DNA from: Tubiluchus corallicola
Lineage: Eukaryota; Priapulida; Priapulimorpha; Priapulimorphida; Tubiluchidae
NCBI GenBank assembly: GCA_030141605.1
Contig: JAQGDQ010001284.1
Location: forward strand, 20,001 to 49,770
Direction: 5' to 3'
Length of the DNA: 29,770 bases
Part shown: in pieces, positions 25,901-29,085 of the stretch
Numbering within the stretch: position 1 is the first letter of the stretch
How the letters are laid out: every line of letters starts with the position of its first letter
The notes under the pieces: generated by a model
Seen by the model: only the letters and a program-made list of their open reading frames with translations
Told to the model about the DNA's origin: nothing
Databases searched by the model: none
Position numbers and translations under genes: made by a program

Positions 25901-28874
25901 TGATTTCAGCCAGAACCTCTTTCATGTCTTCGTTTCCTCGCTACAAAAAGAGAAACAACATTAATTTCGAAATTGCGTATTGTCACAAATGGCTATGTTT
26001 CTAATAGATCTTTTTATTATTATTTTATTAAACTATTTTTAAAAAATCATTAATTTTCTTCCAACTTTTACCACATTTTTATTTTAAACCATTTAAGGCT
26101 AATGGAAGATAAGAAAAATGGATTATATCTGAATTCGGCCAATGTTACAAATTACGACATATGATTATGGAAGCTTCTTAAATAAATGATGCTGGAGTGT
26201 TTTGCCGATAAAGCCAAATTTTATTGGAAACAATAAAACCTACTTTAGAAACACAATAGAAACAACTTTAGAAACACAATAAAACCTACTTTAGAAACAC
26301 AATAAAACCTACTTTAGAAACACAATAAAACCTACTTTAGAAACACAATAAAACCTACTTTAGAAAAACAATAAAACCTACATTAGAAACACAATAAAAC
26401 CTACTATAGAAATGCAATAGAAACTACTATAGAAATGCAATAGAAACTACTTTTGAAACACAATAAAACCTACTTTAGAAACACAATAAAACCTATTTTA
26501 GAAACACAATAGAAACTACTTTAGAAACACAATAGAAACTACTTTAGAAACACAATAGAAACTACTTTAGAAACACAATAGAAACTACTTTAGAAACACA
26601 ATAAAACCTACTTTAGAAACACAATAGAAACTACTTTAGAAACACAATAGAAACTACTTTAGAAACACAATAGAAACTACTTTAGAAACACAATAAAACC
26701 TACTTTAGAAACACAATAGAAACTACTTTAGAAACTGTCTCACCTTTGACAACAGTTTCTTTTCTTCATAAGCAACTCTGTCATAACACTCGATCAAATA
26801 CTGCACCAGGCCCGATTCCTTGGATTTGCCGGGTTCCAACGAAGACTTGACCCTTTCAAACGGTTTTGCCGGGCTTGAAATAGGAGACGGTAGTGGACTG
26901 GTTGATACCAAACTGTAAAATAGCAATCGTGCATTAACTGCCAAAGTTAACATACAGCTCAACATTATGGCAATGGCTAAAAACTTGTTGAATACAGAAA
27001 CTGTTATAATTGTTATAATTTTTAAATTAAAGAAAACCTGAATGACTAATATATATATATATATATGTATATACACATACATACATAATATATATACACA
27101 TACACACACACATATATATACACATACATATATAATATATTTACACATACACACACACACATATATACACATACACATATATATACACATACATATATAA
27201 TATATTTACACATACACACACACACATACATATATAATATATATACACATACACACACACACACATATATACACATACATACATAATATATTTACACATA
27301 CACACACACACACACATATATATATATACACATACATATATAATATCTTTATTTGCCATAAAAAATAAAGACTATAAATACCATATAACGCATTAAATTA
27401 ATCAGAGTTCCTAACATTAACAGTGTATTAAGCAGTGTGCGGCCTTCCATAGCGAAAGGGTTAAAGAATAAGGCATCAGGGTATCACACAAGACAAAGCA
27501 ACGCTATTAATAAACTGAATCGTATTCTGTAAAGTACTACGTTAATAAAAGTGTACATTACTAATCGAATGTAAGTACTAATTGAATACACTTACGAATT
27601 ACGCGTCTATGCAACACAGCTCAACCGACAGACACACGGGTGCAGTCCATCCGCCAAGTACTAACTTTGTGCAGAAAAAACTCGATCAGAAAAGATAATG
27701 TAAAACAAACCTTTTCGAGGAGCTTCCATAGACTGTTTGATTATACACCTCGGCTGGCTTCAAGCAAGACAACGGGCTCTCCCGATTCACATTCAGTGAT
27801 ATTATAATTTCCATCACAATTTCGTGTATCAAATACTTGAAGTTTGTGTAACCTGTAAAAAGACTATGTAATCAGTTGTGTAATTAGGGATAATTATTGT
27901 TTGTTAAAGGAAAACCGGACGATTGTGTAAACATTAGTTCAGAATAAAGAATGCTCTAAAATACAACAGCTTATTTTAAATCAAAGCTTAGATTAAATAA
28001 TAATTACCTCGGATACTCAAATTTTGTTAAACTTTCAAAGCTACGCGCGGTTTAGTGAATCTACTAAGATTGGCAGTGGCGCCTTTTTGTCACATTCGCG
28101 TGGCCGACGAATAGAAGGCGATACCGAGATAACCGTGATCATGAACTGCAGTGTTAGCTTCTGACATTATATGATGTAGAGCCCATTTTCATGACATCTC
28201 ACACTTAAGTAGTAACACTTATGCAAATGTGAGTGATGTGCAAAGATAAATGCCTGCCATTGCACAAAACTGTGGTTACTTTCTGACGTAGGCAATAGCT
28301 GTGTTTGGTTACTGTCAATTAACTTTCTACGCTAATTATTTAAATATGAAGAAACAATTGCCAGCTTTTATAGGCAAGAAAATGTATATTTTGGACAGTA
28401 AATTAAAATGAGATTGAGTCTAAACAATCGTCCGGTCTTCCTTTAATTTCACAGACATCCTAGACAGTGTAATGCATTGGACAAACCATAGTTGTTATAA
28501 TGGCATTTGACTTCACGCATAAATGGAAGTCAGCTGGTCTGCGCATGTTACAGTAAAACACTAAACTGATTACGTTTTTCTGAAGCAGTCTAAACAATTG
28601 TACAACGTACAAGTCTGTTAATGATGACGACAGCAACAACAACAAAAAAATGCAGATACGATTCTCAAAACTACATCACAAAAAACCACATTTTTATTTA
28701 ATTAGCAGGTGCAAATGACAAACCATCTGGTCTTTCAGCATATGATTCGGCAAGCTCTGGCAAGTGGACGTGATCCGGAGTTGATCCATCTCCCATCGTC
28801 CACTTGACTCGAAATAGTCTTGAGATGCAAGACAGAAGAGGTTCGTCCTCCACCTCCGAAGACATGCTCGATTC
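357..28874 (-). CDS. UBE4B: Ubiquitin conjugation factor E4 B (UBE4B/UFD2), partial gene of 18 exons
   Basis: Member of the UFD2/UBE4 family of U-box ubiquitin ligases, which extend ubiquitin chains on already modified substrates and work with the p97/VCP (Cdc48) segregase in the nucleus and cytosol. Eighteen exons on this strand match animal UBE4B in order. Exon ends in transcript order: 28874-28724, 27852-27711, 26912-26744, 25940-25843, 23984-23864, 22346-22200, 21804-21685, 18974-18876, 17573-17460, 14419-14330, 11653-11548, 10256-10015, 7776-7652, 7017-6919, 6354-6122, 3770-3644, 1557-1413 and 500-357. Every intron is GT..AG and all phases agree; the total is 824 codons. Diagnostic strings include [20 protein letters not shown] and [18 protein letters not shown]4A is less likely because these strings follow UBE4B closely. 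The start codon exon and the U-box are outside the window. Identification is from remembered family sequence, not a search. Confidence 0.95.
501..1412. other. Intron between the 1.5 and 0.4 kb exons; nothing recognised
   Basis: AT-rich intron. A short phrase (agacaaatgaaaaat) occurs twice near 1002 and 1066, but I see no transposon ends, long array or coding similarity. Confidence 0.6.
1413..1557 (-). CDS. UBE4B: UBE4B exon 17 of this window
   Basis: 145 nt, phase 2 in and phase 0 out. It encodes [20 protein letters not shown] and [14 protein letters not shown], nearly identical to human [20 protein letters not shown] and DESLESLKRIHEVQ. The acceptor TTCCCCTTCAG and donor CGT/GTAAGT are both strong. 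Confidence 0.97.
1837..2737. mobile_element. Pogo/Tigger-like non-autonomous DNA transposon
   Basis: 901 bp bounded by imperfect terminal inverted repeats CAGTCAACCTCGGGTATAAG (left) and CAGTCAGCCTCGGATGTAAG (right end read inward), each flanked by TA (1835-1836 and 2738-2739). TA target duplication and CAGT-type ends fit the pogo branch of Tc1/mariner. TATAAGGGAC recurs inside it at about 2399, 2457 and 2683, a subterminal-repeat pattern. Most of a transposase is missing. Confidence 0.85.
2135..2212 (+). pseudogene. Possible start of a pogo-type transposase
   Basis: Inside the element a 25-codon frame opens [15 protein letters not shown], resembling the N-terminus that precedes the CENP-B/Psq helix-turn-helix in pogo/Tigger transposases (inferred from memory). 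It stops soon after; a GTAAAA at the end of the similarity could be a former donor or a deletion junction. It supports the pogo assignment but is not a functional gene. Confidence 0.45.
3358..3600. repeat. Minisatellite, about 54-60 bp unit, 4-5 copies
   Basis: Tandem units built on cactaccttgtatatattg followed by tatcaataattac and atgttttaatgct. The units alternate between a longer form with tttacatcat and a shorter one. The array lies about 45 bp downstream of the donor of the 3.7 kb exon. Confidence 0.93.
3644..3770 (-). CDS. UBE4B: UBE4B exon 16 of this window
   Basis: 127 nt, phase 1 in and phase 2 out. It encodes [20 protein letters not shown] then IFKSLW, almost identical to human [26 protein letters not shown]. 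The donor AAA/GTAAGT is consensus; the acceptor is TTTTGATACCAG. No long Met-started open frame covers it, so homology is the evidence. Confidence 0.97.
3771..4509. other. Intron stretch without recognised features
   Basis: AT-rich intronic DNA between the 3.7 kb exon and the next transposon. Open frames here have no family resemblance, and I see no repeats or transposon ends. Confidence 0.5.
4795..5259 (+). mobile_element. tRNA-derived SINE with trinucleotide/hexanucleotide tail
   Basis: An RNA polymerase III A box (tagtctagtgg, 4825-4835) and B box (gagttcgaacc, 4867-4877) lie about 30 bp apart, as in a tRNA gene. An unrelated body follows to about 5065, then an (ATT)n tail changing to (GATTAT)n. 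It is not a working tRNA gene because no closing acceptor stem follows. TAAGACA occurs just before (about 4789) and just after the tail (about 5259), a possible target duplication. It sits inside the pogo-like element. Confidence 0.85.
5065..5259. repeat. (ATT)n and (GATTAT)n microsatellite, SINE tail
   Basis: About 150 bp of ATT with scattered ACT variants, then eight or so GATTAT units. It gives poly-Tyr and poly-Asn/His open frames on opposite strands, which are artefacts of the repeat. Confidence 0.97.
5737..6071. repeat. Tandem repeat of about 115 bp, 3 copies, with CAGT/CAGC runs
   Basis: Each unit has a run of cagtcagccagc, then gttacctagccaagtaacc, a short A-rich run, and tcgtcaaacttccaactggc. 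The third unit is shorter. The array ends about 50 bp from the donor of the 6.2 kb exon. Confidence 0.92.
6122..6354 (-). CDS. UBE4B: UBE4B exon 15 of this window
   Basis: 233 nt, phase 2 in and phase 1 out. It encodes [40 protein letters not shown] and PALMKFYT, matching human [40 protein letters not shown] and PSLMKFYT. This is the heart of the Ufd2P core. The donor ACAG/GTGAGA is good; the acceptor ATCAAAAG has a poor pyrimidine tract but is the one that keeps the frame. The open frame continues upstream into the intron, where homology stops. Confidence 0.97.
6513..6769. repeat. Minisatellite, about 64 bp unit, 4 copies
   Basis: Unit contains aacaaaagatttgaaatgtt, ggcttaaaaacagccaaaat and ggccaccaaaatggct. 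Copies differ by only a few bases. Located between the 7.0 and 6.2 kb UBE4B exons. Confidence 0.96.
6919..7017 (-). CDS. UBE4B: UBE4B exon 14 of this window
   Basis: 99 nt, phase 2 at both ends. It encodes [20 protein letters not shown], matching human [20 protein letters not shown]. The acceptor TTTTTTATTTTTCAG and donor CA/GTAAGT are both strong. The coding frame differs from the longest open frame over this stretch. Confidence 0.95.
7235..7670. repeat. Mosaic tandem repeat of about 121-129 bp overlapping an exon end
   Basis: Four units share the core cggatgtggtggtagcctga to gtacaaaaagattacat. The two left units carry a segment beginning gctgtctataaagcgtaaag; the two right units carry instead accagcatatgcggtacatc to acgtacccttcaag. 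The right-hand unit overlaps the last bases and the donor of the 7652-7776 exon. Confidence 0.9.
7652..7776 (-). CDS. UBE4B: UBE4B exon 13 of this window
   Basis: 125 nt, phase 0 in and phase 2 out. It encodes [20 protein letters not shown] and [12 protein letters not shown], corresponding to human [20 protein letters not shown] and QLLLRILDPAYP. The acceptor is TCTCCTTGTAG and the donor GAAGG/GTACGT. The last exon bases, the donor and the start of the intron are repeated 129 bp downstream inside a minisatellite, giving a second donor-like site. Confidence 0.92.
7924..9031. repeat. Minisatellite, 37-bp unit, about 30 copies
   Basis: Unit runs gttacaagacacrtgaatga then aatgaattaaaatcaaa. Copies vary mostly at the CACGTG/CACATG position and at aatgaa/aaagaa/aatgac. 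It is the largest array wholly inside the window, filling half of the intron between the 10.1 and 7.7 kb exons. Confidence 0.98.
9032..10014 (-). other. Intron remainder; possible retroelement 3' end
   Basis: Between the 37-bp array and the 10.1 kb exon. On the minus strand, sequence from about 9950 down to 9404 is T-rich and ends in aaataaatgttctatgtcta followed by further tgtcta units, resembling the 3' end of a non-LTR retroelement with a short repeat tail. I recognise no protein domain, so this is a weak assignment. 9032-9400 shows nothing recognisable. Confidence 0.35.
10015..10256 (-). CDS. UBE4B: UBE4B exon 12 of this window
   Basis: 242 nt, the largest exon here, phase 1 in and phase 0 out. 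It encodes [34 protein letters not shown] and [19 protein letters not shown], closely matching human [34 protein letters not shown] and SPLATRHREMLKRCKTQLK. The acceptor is TTGTTTCAG and the donor AAG/GTGAGA. Locally it is more GC-rich than the introns around it. Confidence 0.98.
10323..10663. repeat. Dispersed repeat, copy A (about 340 bp)
   Basis: Closely similar to 13109-13447 in the same orientation, with shared strings such as cagtaattgg, ggaaataatatttattcaaa, ttcaaaattttatgcataga and atttttaaattact. The element class is unknown. An 81-codon frame inside it is not conserved in the other copy. Confidence 0.85.
10841..11050. repeat. Minisatellite, 32-bp unit, 6.5 copies
   Basis: Unit ctttatactggacagtacaa then taagtactcata, nearly perfect, with one actcag and one gtgctc variant. 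Lies in the intron between the 11.6 and 10.1 kb exons. Confidence 0.97.
11234..11315. mobile_element. Terminal fragment of a pogo-like element
   Basis: TA followed by CAGTATTTCCTCACTTATCT, then a stretch ending ccgcgaagtaggga, resembling pogo-type ends seen in many animal genomes (from memory). No matching opposite end is visible before the 11.6 kb exon, so this is a fragment at best. Confidence 0.45.
11548..11653 (-). CDS. UBE4B: UBE4B exon 11 of this window
   Basis: 106 nt, phase 0 in and phase 1 out. It encodes [20 protein letters not shown] and then [12 protein letters not shown], corresponding to human [21 protein letters not shown] and TMEDVNDWLTELYG. The acceptor is CGTGGTTTAG and the donor TTAG/GTACGA. 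The alignment is weaker than for its neighbours, but order and phase support it. Confidence 0.9.
11654..12295. other. Intron stretch with short direct repeats only
   Basis: AT-rich. Between about 11940 and 12240 a loose phrase (ctccatctactgacagaatt, then taaaaactgg) recurs about five times with much divergence, suggesting an old degenerate tandem repeat. No other feature was seen. Confidence 0.5.
12296..12945 (-). mobile_element. 5'-truncated LINE: end of ORF2 and 3' UTR
   Basis: A 74-codon minus-strand frame (12936-12712) ends the sequence, with [13 protein letters not shown] and [12 protein letters not shown]. This is the conserved pattern (PR.RTN...YxGPxLWNxL) just before the stop of reverse transcriptases of CR1/L2/Jockey-type LINEs. 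About 400 bp of AT-rich 3' UTR follows and ends near aaataaataaacctata. The rest of ORF2 is missing, typical of 5' truncation on insertion. Clade not determined. Confidence 0.75.
12960..13585. repeat. Dispersed repeat copy B with TCGAT-rich ends
   Basis: The inner part (13109-13447) is a diverged copy of 10323-10663. It is flanked here by TCGAT-rich arms (atcgatatag, cgattcgaaacgatac on the left; ggtatcgataaatatcgatt on the right) that run in loosely inverted orientation, as in a DNA transposon. No clean target duplication was found; copy A lacks these arms. Confidence 0.6.
13586..14329. other. Intron stretch without recognised features
   Basis: Two plus-strand frames of 65-69 codons occur here but resemble nothing I know, have ordinary intronic base composition and lack support. 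No repeats seen. Confidence 0.5.
14330..14419 (-). CDS. UBE4B: UBE4B exon 10 of this window
   Basis: 90 nt, phase 0 at both ends. It encodes [20 protein letters not shown] then LSVKVKLDK, matching human [20 protein letters not shown] and LSTKIKLETV. The acceptor GTTTTCTAG and donor AAG/GTGAGT are both strong. It is too short and has no suitable Met, so it appears only by homology. Confidence 0.95.
14741..15473. repeat. Minisatellite, 81-bp unit, about 9 copies
   Basis: Unit contains ggttactcgtctacaaagta, ccctataagaaggtctgttt, tgctgtgatgttgttgtcgt and tcttgtttatgtaatacgtt. Two subtypes alternate in part of the array (ctacaaag with taatacg, ctgcaaag with taatatg), suggesting past duplication of pairs. 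Confidence 0.96.
15474..16037. other. Intron stretch without recognised features
   Basis: AT-rich sequence between the 81-bp array and the hAT MITE. Nothing recognised. Confidence 0.5.
16046..16472. mobile_element. hAT-type MITE, copy 1
   Basis: 427 bp with ends CAGGGGTGTGCAAGCTGCGG and (right end read inward) CAGGGTGTGCAAATTATCTG, flanked by an exact 8-bp direct repeat TGTTAAAA at 16038-16045 and 16473-16480. Both the 8-bp duplication and the CAGGGGTGTGCAA/GCGGCCC ends are typical of hAT superfamily elements. No transposase. Opposite in orientation to the copy at 24231-24676. Confidence 0.93.
16986..17443. mobile_element. piggyBac-like MITE (TTAA target site)
   Basis: 458 bp starting CCCTTTCAT and ending CTCAAAGGG, flanked on both sides by TTAA (16982-16985 and 17444-17447). 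The TTAA plus CCCTTT end is characteristic of piggyBac-derived elements. The near-palindrome GTATCCCGTGGGATAC occurs twice, at 17002-17017 and 17298-17313. Its right end is about 12 bp from the donor of the 17.5 kb UBE4B exon. Confidence 0.82.
17460..17573 (-). CDS. UBE4B: UBE4B exon 9 of this window
   Basis: 114 nt, phase 0 at both ends. It encodes [20 protein letters not shown], matching human [20 protein letters not shown], and ends NQKRAGIQ (human NMKKAQMQ). The acceptor is CGTATGCAG and the donor CAG/GTAGTT. A piggyBac-like MITE ends about 12 bp inside the downstream intron. Confidence 0.95.
17747..18021. repeat. Minisatellite, 31-bp unit, 9 copies
   Basis: Unit taaaagcagggcttgttaga then ttgtcccacac; essentially identical copies, indicating recent expansion. 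Confidence 0.98.
18280..18744. repeat. Minisatellite, 93-bp unit, exactly 5 copies
   Basis: Unit starts ttcgaacgaactgttcactg and ends ttagatgccttgacaatgaa followed by ta. Copies differ at only one or two positions. Because 93 is divisible by three, both strands stay open (183 and 205 codons), but the repeated peptide has no recognisable features and lies in a UBE4B intron. Confidence 0.97.
18745..18811. mobile_element. Possible transposon end (pogo-like) beside the 93-bp array
   Basis: The sequence aaccgcgaagtagcgaggga then acaccg and TA resembles the right end of pogo-type elements and shares ccgcgaagtag with the fragment at 11234-11315. No left end was found, so the 93-bp array may lie inside a decayed element. 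Confidence 0.4.
18876..18974 (-). CDS. UBE4B: UBE4B exon 8 of this window
   Basis: 99 nt, phase 0 at both ends. It encodes [20 protein letters not shown] and [13 protein letters not shown], corresponding to human VKVVEKYFSGPAITLENTRV and VSQSLQHYLELGRQ. The acceptor is TAATATTTCAG and the donor CAG/GTGAGT is consensus. A 60-bp minisatellite starts about 22 bp upstream of the acceptor, leaving little room for a branch point outside the repeat. Confidence 0.94.
18997..19778. repeat. Minisatellite, 60-bp unit, 13 copies
   Basis: Unit gtgaggatagattatatcac, aagctttgccacatgtacaa, gtcactcacaagccagtgac. Copies are nearly identical; rare single-base losses (for example near 19206 and 19688) break the frame. 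It starts about 22 bp from the acceptor of the 18.9 kb exon. Confidence 0.98.
19885..19973. repeat. (CA)n microsatellite with (CGCA) interruptions
   Basis: Roughly 90 bp of CA dinucleotide with a central run of CGCACGCA. Open frames across it (His/Thr, Cys/Val) are artefacts. Confidence 0.98.
19974..20965. other. Intron stretch without clear features
   Basis: AT-rich intron. The part 20800-20965 leads directly into the AATG array, and might be the end of a retroposon with that tail, but I cannot identify one. Confidence 0.45.
20966..21650. repeat. (AATG)n-derived array with higher-order unit of about 48 bp
   Basis: Tetranucleotide AATG/AATA/AATT repeats. From about 21220 a longer unit emerges: attaatgagcaaatgaatga, ataaaaggatgaatgaatta, atcaataa. 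The array ends about 35 bp from the donor of the 21.7 kb exon. Confidence 0.95.
21685..21804 (-). CDS. UBE4B: UBE4B exon 7 of this window
   Basis: 120 nt, phase 0 at both ends. It encodes [20 protein letters not shown], matching human [20 protein letters not shown], one of the best conserved strings of the Ufd2P core. The acceptor is CTGTTTTACAG and the donor ACG/GTATGT. A fragment of a hAT MITE lies about 50 bp upstream, and a tetranucleotide array ends about 35 bp downstream of the donor. Confidence 0.97.
21855..21930. mobile_element. Fragment of the same hAT MITE family
   Basis: The stretch gtgtgcaaattgcggcctgc, cgagagaatttgtgcggccc and aaatttgtcaacctaatgaa matches the GCGGCCC end of the two hAT copies at 16046 and 24676. 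The other end is missing. It is about 50 bp upstream of the 21.7 kb exon acceptor. Confidence 0.75.
22200..22346 (-). CDS. UBE4B: UBE4B exon 6 of this window
   Basis: 147 nt, phase 0 at both ends. It encodes [20 protein letters not shown] and later [10 protein letters not shown] and RPICNL, matching human IFIPILQGLALAAKECSLDS, MALGELCETK and HPVCNL. The acceptor is TTTTCGTAG and the donor TTG/GTAAGT is consensus. Confidence 0.96.
22550..22827. mobile_element. Truncated copy of the TTAA MITE
   Basis: Starts AGGAAAACCGGACGATTGTG and follows the element at 27908 for about 275 bp in the same orientation, then diverges after a shared ttctgac. The base run before it is TGAA rather than TTAA, so the target duplication is lost or mutated on this side. 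Confidence 0.85.
22828..23064. other. Intron stretch without recognised features
   Basis: Short AT-rich intron between the truncated MITE and the TTTTCCCTGAC repeat. Nothing recognised. Confidence 0.5.
23065..23181. repeat. Dispersed repeat rich in TTTTCCCTGAC motifs
   Basis: Repeated words tttttccctgac, ttttcatgattttccagg and ttttccctgaccatgggaac resemble the terminal part of a widespread animal DNA transposon type (from memory only). No opposite end identified. Confidence 0.4.
23269..23795. mobile_element. DNA transposon with CAGGGATGAGAAT ends and 23-bp flanking repeat
   Basis: 527 bp with 13-bp terminal inverted repeats CAGGGATGAGAAT at both ends. It is flanked by 23-bp direct repeats (caaatgctgacgtctgcatg then aaa) at 23246-23268 and 23796-23818, with a single mismatch. 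The ends look hAT-like, but the flanking repeat is far longer than 8 bp. A G-rich stretch lies at 23310-23370. No coding capacity seen. Confidence 0.75.
23864..23984 (-). CDS. UBE4B: UBE4B exon 5 of this window
   Basis: 121 nt, phase 2 in and phase 0 out. It encodes [20 protein letters not shown], corresponding to human [21 protein letters not shown]. The acceptor TGTATGTTTCAG has a good pyrimidine tract and the donor is ACT/GTATGA. A transposon bounded by CAGGGATGAGAAT inverted repeats lies about 70 bp downstream in the next intron. Confidence 0.93.
24022..24702. repeat. (GTAAAY) hexamer array interrupted by a hAT MITE
   Basis: Hexamers GTAAAG, GTAAAC and GTAAAT in mixed order from 24022 to 24230, resuming at 24677-24702 after the inserted element. 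It gives Val-Asn-Val-Lys and Leu-His open frames that are artefacts. Confidence 0.95.
24231..24676. mobile_element. hAT-type MITE, copy 2 (inverted relative to copy 1)
   Basis: 446 bp with ends CAGGGGTGTGCAAATTATCT and (right end read inward) CAGGGGTGTGCAAATTGCGG. Exact 8-bp target duplication ACGTAAAG at 24223-24230 and 24677-24684, taken from the hexamer array. Homologous to 16046-16472 but in the opposite orientation. Confidence 0.95.
24703..25083. other. Intron stretch without recognised features
   Basis: No transposon ends, arrays or coding similarity seen between the hexamer array and the LTR-like block. Confidence 0.5.
25084..25560 (+). mobile_element. LTR-like block bounded by a 13-bp inverted repeat
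   Basis: GGCAAAACTATGA (25084-25096) and its inverted copy (25548-25560) bound 477 bp. Inside these, TG (25094) and CA (25550) would be the ends of a 457-bp LTR, with a TATA-like sequence near 25198, AATAAA at 25520-25525 and a GT-rich run after it, as in a solo LTR. The flanking bases are inverted rather than directly repeated, so target duplication evidence is missing. A TIR-bearing MITE is the alternative. Confidence 0.45.
25561..25842. other. Intron stretch without recognised features
   Basis: AT-rich, nothing recognised before the donor of the 25.9 kb exon. Confidence 0.5.
25843..25940 (-). CDS. UBE4B: UBE4B exon 4 of this window
   Basis: 98 nt, phase 0 in and phase 2 out, between acceptor CTTTTTGTAG and a consensus donor AT/GTGAGT. 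It encodes [20 protein letters not shown], matching human [20 protein letters not shown]. It has no Met-initiated frame of useful length and is found only from the homology and splice sites. Confidence 0.93.
26228..26738. repeat. Minisatellite, 23-bp unit, about 22 copies (array 1)
   Basis: Units tttagaaacacaataaaacc+tac and tttagaaacacaatagaaac+tac are intermixed. The array ends within a few bases of the donor of the 26.8 kb UBE4B exon. The same unit forms a second array at 29086. Confidence 0.98.
26744..26912 (-). CDS. UBE4B: UBE4B exon 3 of this window
   Basis: 169 nt, phase 2 in and phase 0 out. It encodes a Ser/Pro linker followed by [18 protein letters not shown], matching human MLNYLIECFDRVGIEEKK. 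The acceptor is TTTTACAG and the donor AAAG/GTGAGA is strong. A 23-bp minisatellite ends only a few bases beyond the donor GT, so nearly the whole proximal intron is repeat. Confidence 0.95.
27044..27353. repeat. (TA)/(CA) compound microsatellite
   Basis: Alternating tatatatacacatacacaca blocks with a loose longer period of about 40-60 bp. Cys/Val/Tyr-rich open frames on the minus strand are artefacts. Confidence 0.97.
27440..27466. mobile_element. Possible piggyBac-type end
   Basis: Read on the minus strand, TTAACCCTTTCGCTATGGAA resembles the TTAA plus CCCTTT end of the piggyBac-like MITE at 16986. No partner end found; could be chance. Confidence 0.3.
27711..27852 (-). CDS. UBE4B: UBE4B exon 2 of this window
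   Basis: 142 nt, phase 1 in and phase 2 out. It encodes [20 protein letters not shown] and then a Ser/Pro-containing linker, corresponding to human FKDLIGQILMEVLMMSTQ. The acceptor CTTTTTACAG is good. The donor is GTTTGT, as in the preceding exon. The following residues are low-complexity in the family and poorly conserved, as expected for the linker before the core. Confidence 0.88.
27908..28442. mobile_element. TTAA-flanked MITE, complete copy
   Basis: 535 bp with terminal inverted repeats of about 25 bp, AGGAAAACCGGACGATTGTG (left) and AGGAAGACCGGACGATTGTT (right end read inward). TTAA lies on both sides (27904-27907 and 28443-28446). TTAA duplication suggests a piggyBac-type transposase acted on it, although the ends differ from the CCCTTT type at 16986. 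It occupies most of the intron between the first two exons here. Confidence 0.88.
28724..28874 (-). CDS. UBE4B: UBE4B exon 1 of this window (region before the core)
   Basis: First recognisable exon, 151 nt, read in phase 0 and ending in phase 1. It encodes [21 protein letters not shown], matching the conserved stretch before the core (human EEQALQLVCKIFRVSW). The acceptor is TTTTTACTAAAG and the donor is GTTTGT, a weak site, but the phase joins correctly to the next exon (Asp-Gly-Tyr). An in-frame Met at its fourth codon could be mistaken for a start, but UBE4B proteins normally have a basic N-terminal leader encoded further upstream, so I treat this exon as internal. Its 5' boundary is the least certain part. 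Confidence 0.85.
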
Positions 28875-29085
28875 CTTTAGTAAAAACGTTGATTAAATTA
28901 AATGGTGAAGACAAGACAGTTAAGTTTACCAAATACATTTTGGTAAAAAAAAATCAATAATTCTCTTATTTCTCTAGAAAGCGTTTTGAAGTGGCAAAAA
29001 TTGTTCATATTTATTTTGCACTGTATCAGCAACAGAATCATAACTGCGATAAGCCAGGATGGAATATTGTTTATAAAAATGCGGA

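Noticed and set aside
26723-27359. Cys/Val/Tyr-rich minus-strand frames
   Set aside because: These are translations of the TA/CA microsatellite; only the part 26744-26912 is a real exon.
28724-28865. In-frame Met at the start of the 28.8 kb exon as the UBE4B start codon
   Set aside because: Family proteins have a conserved basic leader and about 150 residues before this point, and a plausible acceptor precedes the exon.
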